DNA of 20,601 bases, taken from Candidatus Bathyarchaeota archaeon (GTDB lineage Archaea; Thermoproteota; Bathyarchaeia; Bathyarchaeales; Bathyarchaeaceae). Location of the stretch: NCBI GenBank assembly GCA_029883255.1, contig JAOUJL010000013.1, positions 1-20,601 of the forward strand. The letters run 5' to 3'. The notes beneath the pieces were generated by a model. The model did no database searches, was not told where the DNA came from, and saw only the letters and a list, made by a program, of their open reading frames with translations. The position numbers were made by a program, and so were the translations under genes. Of the stretch, positions 5,948 through 13,717 are shown one piece after another (position 1 is the stretch's first letter; each line of letters starts with the position of its first letter).

Positions 5948-8017
5948 TCACGCCTGCGTGTTTACGTTTTTTGCTCTTGGTTTTCTTTTTGCATAGTAGA
6001 TTGTTGTTATCATGAGTGCCAATGTGGTTGCTACGAGCACAATGGCTGCGGCGGTGAGTATGACCGTTAGGTCTCTGATGGTGATGATTTCGCTAATGGT
6101 TGCTTCTAGTTGGTTGTGGCTTGCTTGAAGTTCGCTGGTTGACTCTTGTAGTGTGTTGTAGAACTCTTGTAGTGAATTGTATAGCGAGTTCAGTTGGTCG
6201 TAGGATGATTGGAGATGATCTAAATCTGACAGGAGGTTATTATACCTGCTGTTGAAGTCTGAGGAGAGATTGTTGTACTTGTTCTGAAGTGAAGACGAGT
6301 TTTCTTGAAGCGCAAAATACTCCACCAACAGTTGTTGATACATGGTGTTTAGTGCGCTGTAGTTGCCTAGAAGAAGATCATATTGTTTTACGAGTTCTTG
6401 GTACGCCGACTCTAAATGCAGCATTTTTGGGACTATTGCAACTTCGTAGTTGCCGTGGACATATGTGAAGTACAAGAATGTGTGAGTGCCATTGGAAATG
6501 GGCAGTTCACCCGAGCTTATTGCGTCGTTATTGATCAGCACGGTGTAAGGGCCTTCTATGAGACGGATTGGAATTGTGATCCTGCAGAAGCCGATTGCAC
6601 CACCGGCTCCAGTGAGCGCGAAGCTGATTTCTCTGGCTTCGTAGTTCCATTGGAAATTCGTGATTGCCGAGTTGCAGATTGTAGTGAAGTGATGGATCTC
6701 TTCTCCCCAGGGGACATCAAAATCGGTATATGGACCCATGAGGGGATACGTATCCGAGTTGTTTGCATCTAATGCGTGTGGAGAGTCGCCTATTCCATCA
6801 ATGCCTGGAACATCTTGATCTGGGCCATGATGATCATCAAGGCCAGCGTAGTCGCTCCAGTGGTTTCCTCCGGAAGGATAACCACTGTGCCAAACAATGT
6901 TGTTGCCGGGCTGCGAGAGAACCACTTGCTGCGTGTTGTTGACGAGGCTATTGTGATATATGGCGCCGCTGCTTTCCTTGAGGCTGATTCCTCTGCTGTT
7001 ATTGGATATGAGATTCTCTGCGATCTCAAAGTCTTGCGAACCTTCAATTACGAAGGCGGTGGCAGTATCGGTTGATTGCGAGTTGGATAAAACATTGTTC
7101 GTTGTGTGACAGTCGTTGGAACTCGTAAGATGTACGCCTATCATTCGGTTTTCTGCTAGGTGATTGTCAGTGATAGTGCAACTGTGAGAGTATATGAGGA
7201 GAATGCCAAAAGAGTTGTCTCCGATGCTCGTCTCTCTTATAACTGAGTTGGATGTGGCAAAGAATAGTATGCCATGTTTGTTGTGTGTCAGAGTTAAGCT
7301 CGCAGCGTTGATGTTGGTGGAGTTGACGACGATTACTGCTCCTGCATCAGAAGGAACTTCTTCGTCGTTTTGATTTATCCAGTAGTAGACGGGGTTACCG
7401 TCAACTGTGTTGGAAGTGTCGGCATCATTGAGATAGTCTTCAATGTTTTGTGGTGTGCCGGGCAGGTAACAGTTGAAGTTCTCTGCGTTGCCGTAGAGAG
7501 AGTTATCTCTCAGATAGTTGCCTCCTGAGTGTCCAAGGGATAGACCGAGTTCATTGTTGGTTGCTGTGTTGCCTATGAGAACACAATTGCGGGATTCGAA
7601 GAGATCTATCCCAAACTCATTGTTTCTGGCCACAATATTAGTTAGGGTGCAGTTCACTGAGCTTAACACTTCGACACCACAATATTTTCCATTCTGAACA
7701 GTCAGATCACTGATGCTGACGTCGTCAGAGGTCATAAGGATGACATCGCGACGCTGCAGTCCGTCGAGAATGGTAGCGTCTCTGTTCTCTCCAACAATTG
7801 CCACTGTCTTGTTCACAATGATGTTCTCGAAGTATGTTCCGTTACGTATGAGAATGGTGTCCCCTTCGCTTGCAGCGTTTATTGCTTCCTGTATTGTTGG
7901 ATAGTCTGTTGGAACGTAGATGACGTCTGGTTGAGCCGTAGCCGTCTTGGTTGTCACAAGAAGAGTTGAAGCTATAAGGAAAAATACTGTGAGCGAAGTT
8001 AAAAGAGTCTTGTTCAT
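5948..8017 (-). CDS. NosD-like beta-helix surface protein with coiled-coil stalk and membrane anchor
   Basis: 689 residues. A signal peptide covers about 1-28 (ends TKTATAQ). DYPTIQEAINAASEGDTILI opens a right-handed beta-helix that runs to about residue 395 in NosD-type rungs (NCTLTNIVARNNEFGIDL, SCTITDNHLAENRMIG, GGNHWSDYAG). Residues about 415-530 form a beta module with GFCRITIPIRL and GTHTFLYFTYVHGNYEVAIV, shared with the NosD-like protein at 9827-11218. Then come about 114 residues of Leu/Asn/Ser/Tyr coiled coil, a membrane helix (about 651-675) and a basic tail. The domain order implies a beta-helix head held off the membrane by a stalk. Many NxS/T sites fit archaeal N-glycosylation. 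GGAG stands 9 nt before the ATG. The copper-related role of true NosD is not implied; the ligand is unknown. Confidence 0.88.
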   Translation of the reverse strand: MNKTLLTSLTVFFLIASTLLVTTKTATAQPDVIYVPTDYPTIQEAINAASEGDTILIRNGTYFENIIVNKTVAIVGENRDATILDGLQRRDVILMTSDDVSISDLTVQNGKYCGVEVLSSVNCTLTNIVARNNEFGIDLFESRNCVLIGNTATNNELGLSLGHSGGNYLRDNSLYGNAENFNCYLPGTPQNIEDYLNDADTSNTVDGNPVYYWINQNDEEVPSDAGAVIVVNSTNINAASLTLTHNKHGILFFATSNSVIRETSIGDNSFGILLIYSHSCTITDNHLAENRMIGVHLTSSNDCHTTNNVLSNSQSTDTATAFVIEGSQDFEIAENLISNNSRGISLKESSGAIYHNSLVNNTQQVVLSQPGNNIVWHSGYPSGGNHWSDYAGLDDHHGPDQDVPGIDGIGDSPHALDANNSDTYPLMGPYTDFDVPWGEEIHHFTTICNSAITNFQWNYEAREISFALTGAGGAIGFCRITIPIRLIEGPYTVLINNDAISSGELPISNGTHTFLYFTYVHGNYEVAIVPKMLHLESAYQELVKQYDLLLGNYSALNTMYQQLLVEYFALQENSSSLQNKYNNLSSDFNSRYNNLLSDLDHLQSSYDQLNSLYNSLQEFYNTLQESTSELQASHNQLEATISEIITIRDLTVILTAAAIVLVATTLALMITTIYYAKRKPRAKNVNTQA

Positions 8018-8037
8018 TTGAAGCTACTCCGTCCGTG

Positions 8038-8154
8038 TTTCAAGATAGAGTGAACTTTAGGAGAAATGCGCTGAGTATTTATCATTTTCCTTTCTCCTAG
8101 TCTGAAACAGTGTAATCTGATATAACAGTTGTGGAGAAATCTTCTATCTTGAAA
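8038..8154. repeat. Nested inverted repeats around the NosD-like promoter
   Basis: The outer arms TTTCAAGATAGA (8038-8049) and TCTATCTTGAAA (8143-8154) are perfect 12-bp complements. Inside them TAGGAGAAA (8058-8066) and TTTCTCCTA (8091-8099) are perfect 9-bp complements. A TATA-like GATAAATAC on the minus strand, about 60 nt before the ATG at 8017, lies inside the inner loop. A GCGCGCGC element (8158-8165) abuts the outer arm. This could be an operator or loop-forming site, or a terminator for the peptidase gene upstream. Confidence 0.6.
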
Positions 8155-8183
8155 AACGCGCGCGCCTGCAAATCTGTTATTGC

Positions 8184-8681
8184 TCAATGTCGCTTTCGAC
8201 GAGTTTCAGGCCAAACAACGATGACGACTATGACGATTGCAATCAGCATCACCGTGATTGCGGGTTCCAGTGTTAGCCATCCAAGGTACGGCATTCGATA
8301 TAGAAGCCGCCCTTGAACATTCTGTTCCGAAATCCAGTACGCGTCTGCATTTGGGTTGGCGTCTCCTTTCGTTTTGAACTGGATTGTTCCATTAGGCAAA
8401 GTTCTTACTTCTTTCACTCTGTGGATCGTGCGGCTTCCTTGGGGCGCGTTGAAGATTATGATGTCATCTATCTTGATGTTCCCTGGCGGGACTCCTTGAA
8501 CGATGATGAGATCGCCCACTTCGAGAGTTGGCATCATACTTCCAGAAGCTACGGCAACCAAGGGAGTGGATGTGGTCAGAACAGCCTGCGCCGCAAAATA
8601 GATCCCTGCAACTGTGAGCGGAATAGCGGCCACTATCGCGACGTTGATTAGGATCCTTCGATGTTTCGGTTTCAGCTTCGT
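8184..8681 (-). CDS. SipW-like ER/archaeal-type signal peptidase I
   Basis: Membrane signal peptidase, probably dedicated to the TasA-like proteins encoded at 13718-15951. The basic N-terminus KLKPKHRR is followed by a membrane helix and VASGSMMPTLEVGDL. The catalytic residues are Ser (SGSM), His (TIHRV) and Asp (KGDAN), which in numbering from the GTG at 8633 are 32, 71 and 91. A second helix and a basic tail RRKRH end the protein. The GTG at 8633 would delete the basic segment, which aligns with the peptidase at 1-473. No ATG, GTG or TTG lies upstream in this frame before the TAA. An ACG at 8681 stands 6 nt after GGGAAGGG and gives a proper N-terminus, so I extend the gene to it; the start remains uncertain. 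It lies 69 nt downstream of the DUF5305-like gene. Confidence 0.85.
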   Translation of the reverse strand, partial: TKLKPKHRRILINVAIVAAIPLTVAGIYFAAQAVLTTSTPLVAVASGSMMPTLEVGDLIIVQGVPPGNIKIDDIIIFNAPQGSRTIHRVKEVRTLPNGTIQFKTKGDANPNADAYWISEQNVQGRLLYRMPYLGWLTLEPAITVMLIAIVIVVIVVWPETRRKRH

Positions 8682-8750
8682 TCTATACCCTTCCCTTTTT
8701 CCATTCTTTGATAAGCTATCGTTAGCTAGCTTGATGGTTTGGATCGGTGA

Positions 8751-9830
8751 TTATTCTGCGTTCTCTTTCTGCTTCTTTTCGATAAGTGTTGATTCGTTCA
8801 GGGTACATTCGTATCGTGTTGTTCCGTCCACCACGTAGAACACGTGGTCTTTTGAAGTCCCGCGAGTGTGAATGATCGGCTTGGAAAGTGTGTCAGCCAC
8901 TTTGGCCAGGTCTTCCCAGGTTTTCATGAGGATTCTGGTTGCATGTGCCTGGGTTTGTGGTTCTTCAGCCTCGCTGACGATCTCTTTGAAGGGTTCGATG
9001 AGTTCTTCGATCAGGGCGTCTGATGGTTTCAGTTTGGGCGGCTTGATTTTCTGATGGGCCCAAAGGGCGCCTAGAAGGGCTGGAAAAGATACGACGGACA
9101 TTATGTACGAGATGTTTCGTTGTGTGTTCACCCAAGGCTGGTATATTGTGTTGGTCTCTGTCCTCTGTCCACTCTCGGTGTGTTCAAGGCCTTCGACAGT
9201 TATGATCTCTCCGGTACCGTAGCTAGATCCGAACTTCATTTTGAGCTGTGGGTTGAACGATTCGTTGATTGATGCTTCCGCTGCGTCTATGTGGATGTTC
9301 ACTTGCACGTTTATAGTCACATTGAATTTGACGATGTTAATCCCTGTTTCTTCCATGATTTTTTTGACGAGATTCTGAACTGACGAAACGTTGATTGCTG
9401 GAATGTCGCTGATGAACAAGTTTATGTTAGTTCCTGTTGCGTTTTGCGCCTGCTCTTTCACCTCACCGATCTTCTTTTGACCGGTCGGCGTCTCCACATA
9501 TTCGTCTGCGCCGTAGTTGACCGTCAGGTTTGCAGGTTTGCTGCCTTGAAAAGCATAGGTGAACTCCACGTCGATTTCGTCAACGATTCGAGTGAAGATC
9601 GGTCCTTCGCCGGGTTCCAGGGTTGTCTTGTTGTACGTTGTGTTAGGCTTGAGTAAGGCCGTATAGTCGAATGCTCCATAGCTTTCAGACGAATACAGTA
9701 TAGCGACCGTGTTCTTTTCCAGTTCAATTTGGTGAGTGTAATATAACATCAAGATCGACATCAGAGTCAAGATTGAGAAACAGACAAGCAGAACAGTGAC
9801 GGATGTCCTCCGAGAAAGAGTCCTGCTCAA
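8751..9830 (-). CDS. DUF5305-like membrane protein beside the signal peptidase
   Basis: 359 residues. A membrane helix at about 10-32 is followed by an extracytoplasmic domain at 33-237, with DYTALLKPNTTYNKTTLEPG, then IFTRIVDEIDVEFTYAFQG and several NxT sites. A second helix at about 238-260 leads to a charged cytoplasmic tail of about 100 residues ending EKKQKENAE. This pattern matches my recollection of the DUF5305 family of archaea, which often lies beside SipW-type peptidases; I could not search for it. The ATG overlaps the stop of the NosD-like gene by 4 nt (ATGA), so the two are translationally coupled, and the signal peptidase follows. It is likely a partner in processing or assembling SipW substrates. 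The biochemical role is unknown. Confidence 0.75.
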   Translation of the reverse strand: MSRTLSRRTSVTVLLVCFSILTLMSILMLYYTHQIELEKNTVAILYSSESYGAFDYTALLKPNTTYNKTTLEPGEGPIFTRIVDEIDVEFTYAFQGSKPANLTVNYGADEYVETPTGQKKIGEVKEQAQNATGTNINLFISDIPAINVSSVQNLVKKIMEETGINIVKFNVTINVQVNIHIDAAEASINESFNPQLKMKFGSSYGTGEIITVEGLEHTESGQRTETNTIYQPWVNTQRNISYIMSVVSFPALLGALWAHQKIKPPKLKPSDALIEELIEPFKEIVSEAEEPQTQAHATRILMKTWEDLAKVADTLSKPIIHTRGTSKDHVFYVVDGTTRYECTLNESTLIEKKQKENAE

Positions 9831-11218
9831 AGATTCCTTTCTCCCAACACTCTACGCTCTAATCTTTGAGACTTACAACTGGACTTGGGCATATATAGGT
9901 TGCGACTTCGTCTCGCTATTCTTTTCAAGAACAAAATTGCGAGGGTGGCGGAAATGATAGGTAGGGACCAAACATAAGGTGACGGGAATTCCGGGATTAA
10001 CGTGACGTGTTTGGCATTTGTGATACTGTATGTGAAATACAGATATGTGTGTGTGCTATTTGAAGCGTCCAGTATGGTGGTGTTGACGTCTTCTCCGTTG
10101 ACCCGCGTGTACGAGTAGTTCAGCAGCGATATGGGGATCATGACTCTACAGAAGCCGTAAGTGTCTCCTCCCGAGACGTTGAACTCTATCGATTCCATGA
10201 CTTCCAGTGCATCGATCGTTTTGAAGTTAAAGTCTGAAATGGTGGAATTGCTGATTACAGTTACACGGTCGGTTTTCTCTTGCCAACGAACGTTGAAGCT
10301 GTTGAATGCACCCATCAGAGGGTGTTGGTCTCTGTTTCTCTCATCGATTACGTAAGGAGTGTCTCCTATGCCATCTCGATTCTGGTCGCTTCCCGGATAA
10401 TCGCTCCAGAAGTTGCCTTCGCGACCGCTGTCCCAGAAGTTTGACGCGTCCCCATAGCTCCAAGCTGCCCTAGCGCTGAGAAGATTGTTGTGAAAGATTG
10501 TGTTGTTCTGGGCTCCTCCCATAACTATTCCACCGACGCTACTGGAGAATACCGTGTTGCCCTTGACTGTGTTGTGGTCGCAATTGTATGATAGGGCAAT
10601 TCCTTGGGGGCTGTCGACGACTGTGTTATCACTGATGAGGTTGTAGGTGGAGTGGACGAGGAGGTATATGCCGTGGGAGGCATCTGCAACCCTGTTATTT
10701 GCAATGAGGTTTCGCATGGACTCCCACAGATAAACGCCGGCCATGTCGTTTGAGCTGACTGTGTTGTCAGTAATGTTGCATCTGGAACAGTTGAAAAGGA
10801 AGATGCCTGCATAAGAACAATCGAAAACTTCGTTATCAGTGGCGCTGGTGTTCTGAAGATTGCGTAAAACTATCCCTCGGCTCCCATTCTTTACCGTGAA
10901 GCCAACGATTTCGGCACCACTTCTCTTCAGAGAAATCACCTCTTCGGCGCCTTGGCCATCGACGATGGCGTTGTGGGTTGCAGCCCAGAGTCTCACGGCC
11001 TTACGTACTACTACGTGTTCGTAGTATACTCCGCCCTCCACAAGTATTACATGTCCGTCCAGAGTCTCCTGCGCGTCTAAAGCCTCTTGAATCGTTGCGT
11101 AGTTGAGAGCTGTCGTCATGTTGTGAACAGGCAAATTGCCAGGCGAGGCTTCGGACCGGAGGTTAATAAAGAATAGGAGGAAGAGGGCAAACAGAATCGC
11201 TACACTCTTCAGCTTCAT
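9827..11218 (-). CDS. NosD-like beta-helix protein with EFPS membrane tail
   Basis: About 463 residues. I prefer the ATG at 11218 (MKLKSVAILFALFLLFF signal peptide, GGTGG 6 nt upstream) over the GTG at 11242 that overlaps the CPBP stop. The beta-helix occupies about residues 50-280 with rungs such as NCSRCNITDNTVSSNDMAGV and YNLISDNTVVDSPQGI, then a GNFWSDYPGSDQNRDGIGDT segment. The beta module with GFCRVMIPISL and STHTYLYFTYSI follows. The C-terminus carries EFPS at about 410, a membrane helix and KRIARR, a tripartite anchor common on archaeal surface proteins. A further 24 polar residues after the basic cluster are unusual. It overlaps the DUF5305-like gene by 4 nt. The role is surface display; the ligand is unknown. 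Confidence 0.85.
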   Translation of the reverse strand: MKLKSVAILFALFLLFFINLRSEASPGNLPVHNMTTALNYATIQEALDAQETLDGHVILVEGGVYYEHVVVRKAVRLWAATHNAIVDGQGAEEVISLKRSGAEIVGFTVKNGSRGIVLRNLQNTSATDNEVFDCSYAGIFLFNCSRCNITDNTVSSNDMAGVYLWESMRNLIANNRVADASHGIYLLVHSTYNLISDNTVVDSPQGIALSYNCDHNTVKGNTVFSSSVGGIVMGGAQNNTIFHNNLLSARAAWSYGDASNFWDSGREGNFWSDYPGSDQNRDGIGDTPYVIDERNRDQHPLMGAFNSFNVRWQEKTDRVTVISNSTISDFNFKTIDALEVMESIEFNVSGGDTYGFCRVMIPISLLNYSYTRVNGEDVNTTILDASNSTHTYLYFTYSITNAKHVTLIPEFPSPYVWSLPIISATLAILFLKRIARRSRNLYMPKSSCKSQRLERRVLGERNL

Positions 11219-11238
11219 GATCTGCCACCGCCTTTTGT

Positions 11239-12063
11239 TCACTCTCCAAGACCGTATCTTCTTCTAACGTGTGCGGGTTCCTTTATAATTGAGTCTACGA
11301 TGAAGATGAAAATGATGTATGACATCGAGTCGAGAGTGACAGACATCCACCATGGAGCCAATCCTCCAGAGGAGACGATTGGAATAGGGGAAAGAAAGTA
11401 TCGGACACCGATGGCAAAAGTTGCGGAACCCAAAAGGCTCCACCCCACCTTGTAAAAGAAGTATCCTAAGAAAAGTCCCGCAGCAAAAGACGGCAAAACT
11501 CTTGTGAACGCGTATATTCCGACTTCATCGAGAGTTAGGCCTATCACGTCTCTGATGGAGACGTTGTACAAGGCGAAGAAGATGGATGATACGTATAGTG
11601 AAGCGAAGAATCCAAGGTTCTTTGTTAGGTTGCGAAAGATGTAGCCACGAAAGACAGATTCGGCAGCAAGACCTAGAAGTATGGCGGAGACGATTCGATG
11701 TCCGATTGCGAAAGGGCTCGTCGAAACTCCTCGAACGGAAAAGTTGCCAGCCGAGAAGGCTGGAAATAGGTAAATGAGGATGTAGATGATAATGAAAACG
11801 ATGCCTAGAATGGTACATTTTGATGTCGACAGATTAGCTGGTTTCCCATAGCCTTGTTTTGGCAAGGCTGATTTGGACAATTTTGTGAAGAGAACAAACA
11901 TCACGAGGATGAGGGATGGAATAGTCAAATAAAGTAAAGAGATGGTTAGGATTGGCGGGTTTGTGTATAACATGATGAGATCATAGATTTGCCATAGTGC
12001 AAAGGCGATTACGAAGAGTGTTATGGAAGTGGCAATGTTGAATCTTTTGGATTGAGCCGCCAT
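11239..12063 (-). CDS. CPBP (Rce1-like) membrane protein lacking catalytic residues
   Basis: 274 residues with about seven membrane helices, resembling CPBP/CAAX intramembrane metalloproteases. The first motif is normally EExxxR and here reads A134-E135-S-V-F-R139. The second is normally FxxxH and reads F163-A-L-Y-N167. The membrane core after residue 122 has no histidine, so the third (HxxxN) motif is also missing. It is therefore probably not a protease and may act as a scaffold or signal-peptide-binding partner. It is the first gene of the 12063-5948 cluster: a GGGAG site lies 8 nt before the ATG and a TATA-like TTATTAATAC about 40 nt upstream. Its stop overlaps the GTG alternative start of the next gene. 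A relic of its C-terminus occurs at 489-560. Confidence 0.75.
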   Translation of the reverse strand: MAAQSKRFNIATSITLFVIAFALWQIYDLIMLYTNPPILTISLLYLTIPSLILVMFVLFTKLSKSALPKQGYGKPANLSTSKCTILGIVFIIIYILIYLFPAFSAGNFSVRGVSTSPFAIGHRIVSAILLGLAAESVFRGYIFRNLTKNLGFFASLYVSSIFFALYNVSIRDVIGLTLDEVGIYAFTRVLPSFAAGLFLGYFFYKVGWSLLGSATFAIGVRYFLSPIPIVSSGGLAPWWMSVTLDSMSYIIFIFIVDSIIKEPAHVRRRYGLGE

Positions 12064-12275
12064 TGCTCATTCTCCCTTTCGATCTTTGATATGAATCCAA
12101 AGTATTAATAAGGGTTTAGAGGGAACAGGTGTGCGCCTACGACGGTATCTACAGGGTGATTCAATAAGTTTAGGTTGACTGGAGTGTGTTTTTTGTAGAA
12201 GTGTATTTGTGCAGTTCGAGTACACAGTAATGCTTATTAAGTCTTACGATACACCATTCTGAAAGGTTGGTAACT
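12064..12275. promoter_or_regulatory. Divergent promoter region
   Basis: This separates the CPBP gene (-) from the secreted-protein gene (+). The minus strand carries TTATTAATACTT about 40 nt before the ATG at 12063. The plus strand carries CTTATTAAG around 12233-12241, about 38 nt before the GTG at 12276. No other structure stands out in the 130 bp between them. Confidence 0.45.
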
Positions 12276-12716
12276 GTGCAGAAAATCATTATAGCCGTAA
12301 TGGCAACTACGATTATGGCAGCTGCTGCAAGTGTTCTAGCGGTATTCGTTGCTTCGCAAACAATTCCTAACACCATGTACGTTAAAACGGTTGGAGTCGG
12401 CGTATATTGGGACAGCGGTTCCACCAACGAGGTATCTTCTATCAACTGGGGAAATGTAGAACCCGGTGAGACAACATCTAAAACTATCTACGTCAAGAAT
12501 GAAGGTACAGTACCTATGATTCTGACCATGACCACGGGCGGATGGAACCCTCCTTCAGCTTCGAGTTATGTGACACTGAGTTGGAATCGTGACGGTTACG
12601 TGTTGGACTCTGGCGCAGTGGTTCAAGCAGTCTTGACTCTTTCACTCTCTTCAAGCGTCAGCGGAATTACAAGCATCAGCTTCGACACGACTATAACTGG
12701 AACAGAACAGACATAG
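12276..12716 (+). CDS. Secreted small beta-sandwich protein, function unknown
   Basis: 146 residues. I start it at the GTG at 12276 (MQKIIIAVMATTIMAAAASV), which follows AAGGTTGG at a usable distance; the TTG at 12267 has no site. A signal peptide or N-terminal membrane helix covers about residues 3-27. The mature part begins TIPNTMYVKTVGVGVYWDSG and has NWGNVEPGETTSKTIYVKNE, a form common in extracellular Ig-like modules that follow the pattern 'equals position, balanced by strand'. There is no C-terminal anchor, so it is released or held by the N-terminal helix. It is the only plus-strand gene between the export cluster and the TasA-like operon, and it shares the divergent promoter region with CPBP. 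I do not recognise a named family. Confidence 0.75.
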   Translation: MQKIIIAVMATTIMAAAASVLAVFVASQTIPNTMYVKTVGVGVYWDSGSTNEVSSINWGNVEPGETTSKTIYVKNEGTVPMILTMTTGGWNPPSASSYVTLSWNRDGYVLDSGAVVQAVLTLSLSSSVSGITSISFDTTITGTEQT

Positions 12717-12801
12717 GAGATATTTCTGCAGGAATATCCAAGAACTAATCATAATTTAACGCGCGTGCTATATCAGTCGCTTTTCGCATGGATCTGAAGT
12801 T

Positions 12802-13494
12802 TTACCCTGCGATTTCGAATGTGACTTCAATTACGGCGGCTTGGTTGGGATCTGCATCGTAGCTTCTTATCTCGTGTGTCGTCCTCGCCTCTTCATGCCC
12901 GTAGAGGAGAAGAGTTAGGGCGTTGCTTTGCTGCCAGTCTTGTCTGTTCACTATCTCCTGTATAATTGCCGAAATGTTTGGACTCTGGTACCATTGACCT
13001 TCGACCCATATTGACAAGAATCCTGTGTCTGTTTTCGCCGTAGTTTTCGGTCTTGCCAAGAAGTCTTCTTGGGTTGAGAATTGGTTGCAGTCGCCCGCGT
13101 CTTGCCCATATATGTTCCATCTTGCACCTGTCCCATAACAAGTCTGGTCTGCGCAGGTCTTCAACACCGCTGAGATAATCTCTGCTCCTTGGGGAATCTG
13201 AACGTTGGTGAACCTCAAGCCTCCGTGGTATTTGGGACCATTTGTGAAGCCTCCCACGCTTACGTGAGATTCGTCAAGAGTCCATTCCCAGTAGCCGCCG
13301 TGCGGGTCCCACCAGGCTCCGGCGTCACTATGACTCGAAGACACTTGAAGTGAAACTGTGGAAGAGGATGGGTATATGACGGCAACTGTGTTGGGTAAGG
13401 TTATGGACTGCGTTAAGGTACACCAGACCAGGGTGCATAGCAGAGTGCTCACTACTAGGATAAGCGCTGTCGCGGGCGTCTTATGTCGGGGCAT
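12802..13494 (-). CDS. Secreted DNRLRE-like beta-sandwich protein
   Basis: 230 residues from the ATG at 13494 (MPRHKTPATALILVVSTLLC), chosen over the GTG at 13548 because it starts at the signal peptide and a TATA box lies about 31 nt upstream. The mature domain has YHGGLRFTNVQIPQGAEIIS, AVLKTCADQTCYGTGARWNI and ISAIIQEIVNRQDWQQSNAL, and ends NQAAVIEVTFEIAG. This is the signature of DNRLRE/CBM96-like modules found on extracellular polysaccharide-binding or structural proteins. Four cysteines at C-x4-C-type spacing and one more suggest a disulphide, consistent with export. It follows the TasA-like operon on the same strand after a 223-bp gap with its own promoter. Confidence 0.7.
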   Translation of the reverse strand: MPRHKTPATALILVVSTLLCTLVWCTLTQSITLPNTVAVIYPSSSTVSLQVSSSHSDAGAWWDPHGGYWEWTLDESHVSVGGFTNGPKYHGGLRFTNVQIPQGAEIISAVLKTCADQTCYGTGARWNIYGQDAGDCNQFSTQEDFLARPKTTAKTDTGFLSIWVEGQWYQSPNISAIIQEIVNRQDWQQSNALTLLLYGHEEARTTHEIRSYDADPNQAAVIEVTFEIAG

Positions 13495-13518
13495 CGTGTA
13501 TATTACGATATCATACCT

Positions 13519-13530
13519 CGGATTTAAGTC
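13519..13530 (-). promoter_or_regulatory. TATA box of the DNRLRE-like gene, leaderless start
   Basis: The minus strand reads GACTTAAATC, centred about 31 nt before the ATG at 13494. This would start the transcript within a few bases of the ATG. No Shine-Dalgarno site is present, as expected for a leaderless gene. Confidence 0.5.
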
Positions 13531-13576
13531 TTTCCAGCCAACACACACAACATCGTGAATTTCTTCGCAGACAAGG

Positions 13577-13655
13577 ATGTGTGTGCGCGCGCGTGAACAA
13601 AGGTTGGGAGGGAGATAGCATATATGCTAGGCACACTCAACTCACACGCGCACGC
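13577..13655. repeat. Imperfect inverted repeat of alternating purine-pyrimidine DNA with a central palindrome
   Basis: 13577-13595 is a 19-bp unbroken alternating purine-pyrimidine tract (GTGTGTGCGCGCGCGTG core). A second tract, TCACACGCGCACG, lies around 13642-13654 and is an imperfect complement of TGCGCGCGCGTGA. Between them is a perfect 14-bp palindrome TAGCATATATGCTA (13616-13629). The element lies between the end of the TasA-like operon and the DNRLRE-like gene. Confidence 0.65.
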
Positions 13656-13717
13656 TGCAACTGAATTGCAAATCAGTCTGGCGATAAATTGTGTCGACAA
13701 CATGCTCTTTTCTCGCC

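Noticed and set aside
5948..11218. Nitrous-oxide reductase accessory protein NosD
   Set aside because: Only the general beta-helix pattern is shared. No nos genes are nearby, and both proteins have surface-anchor tails.
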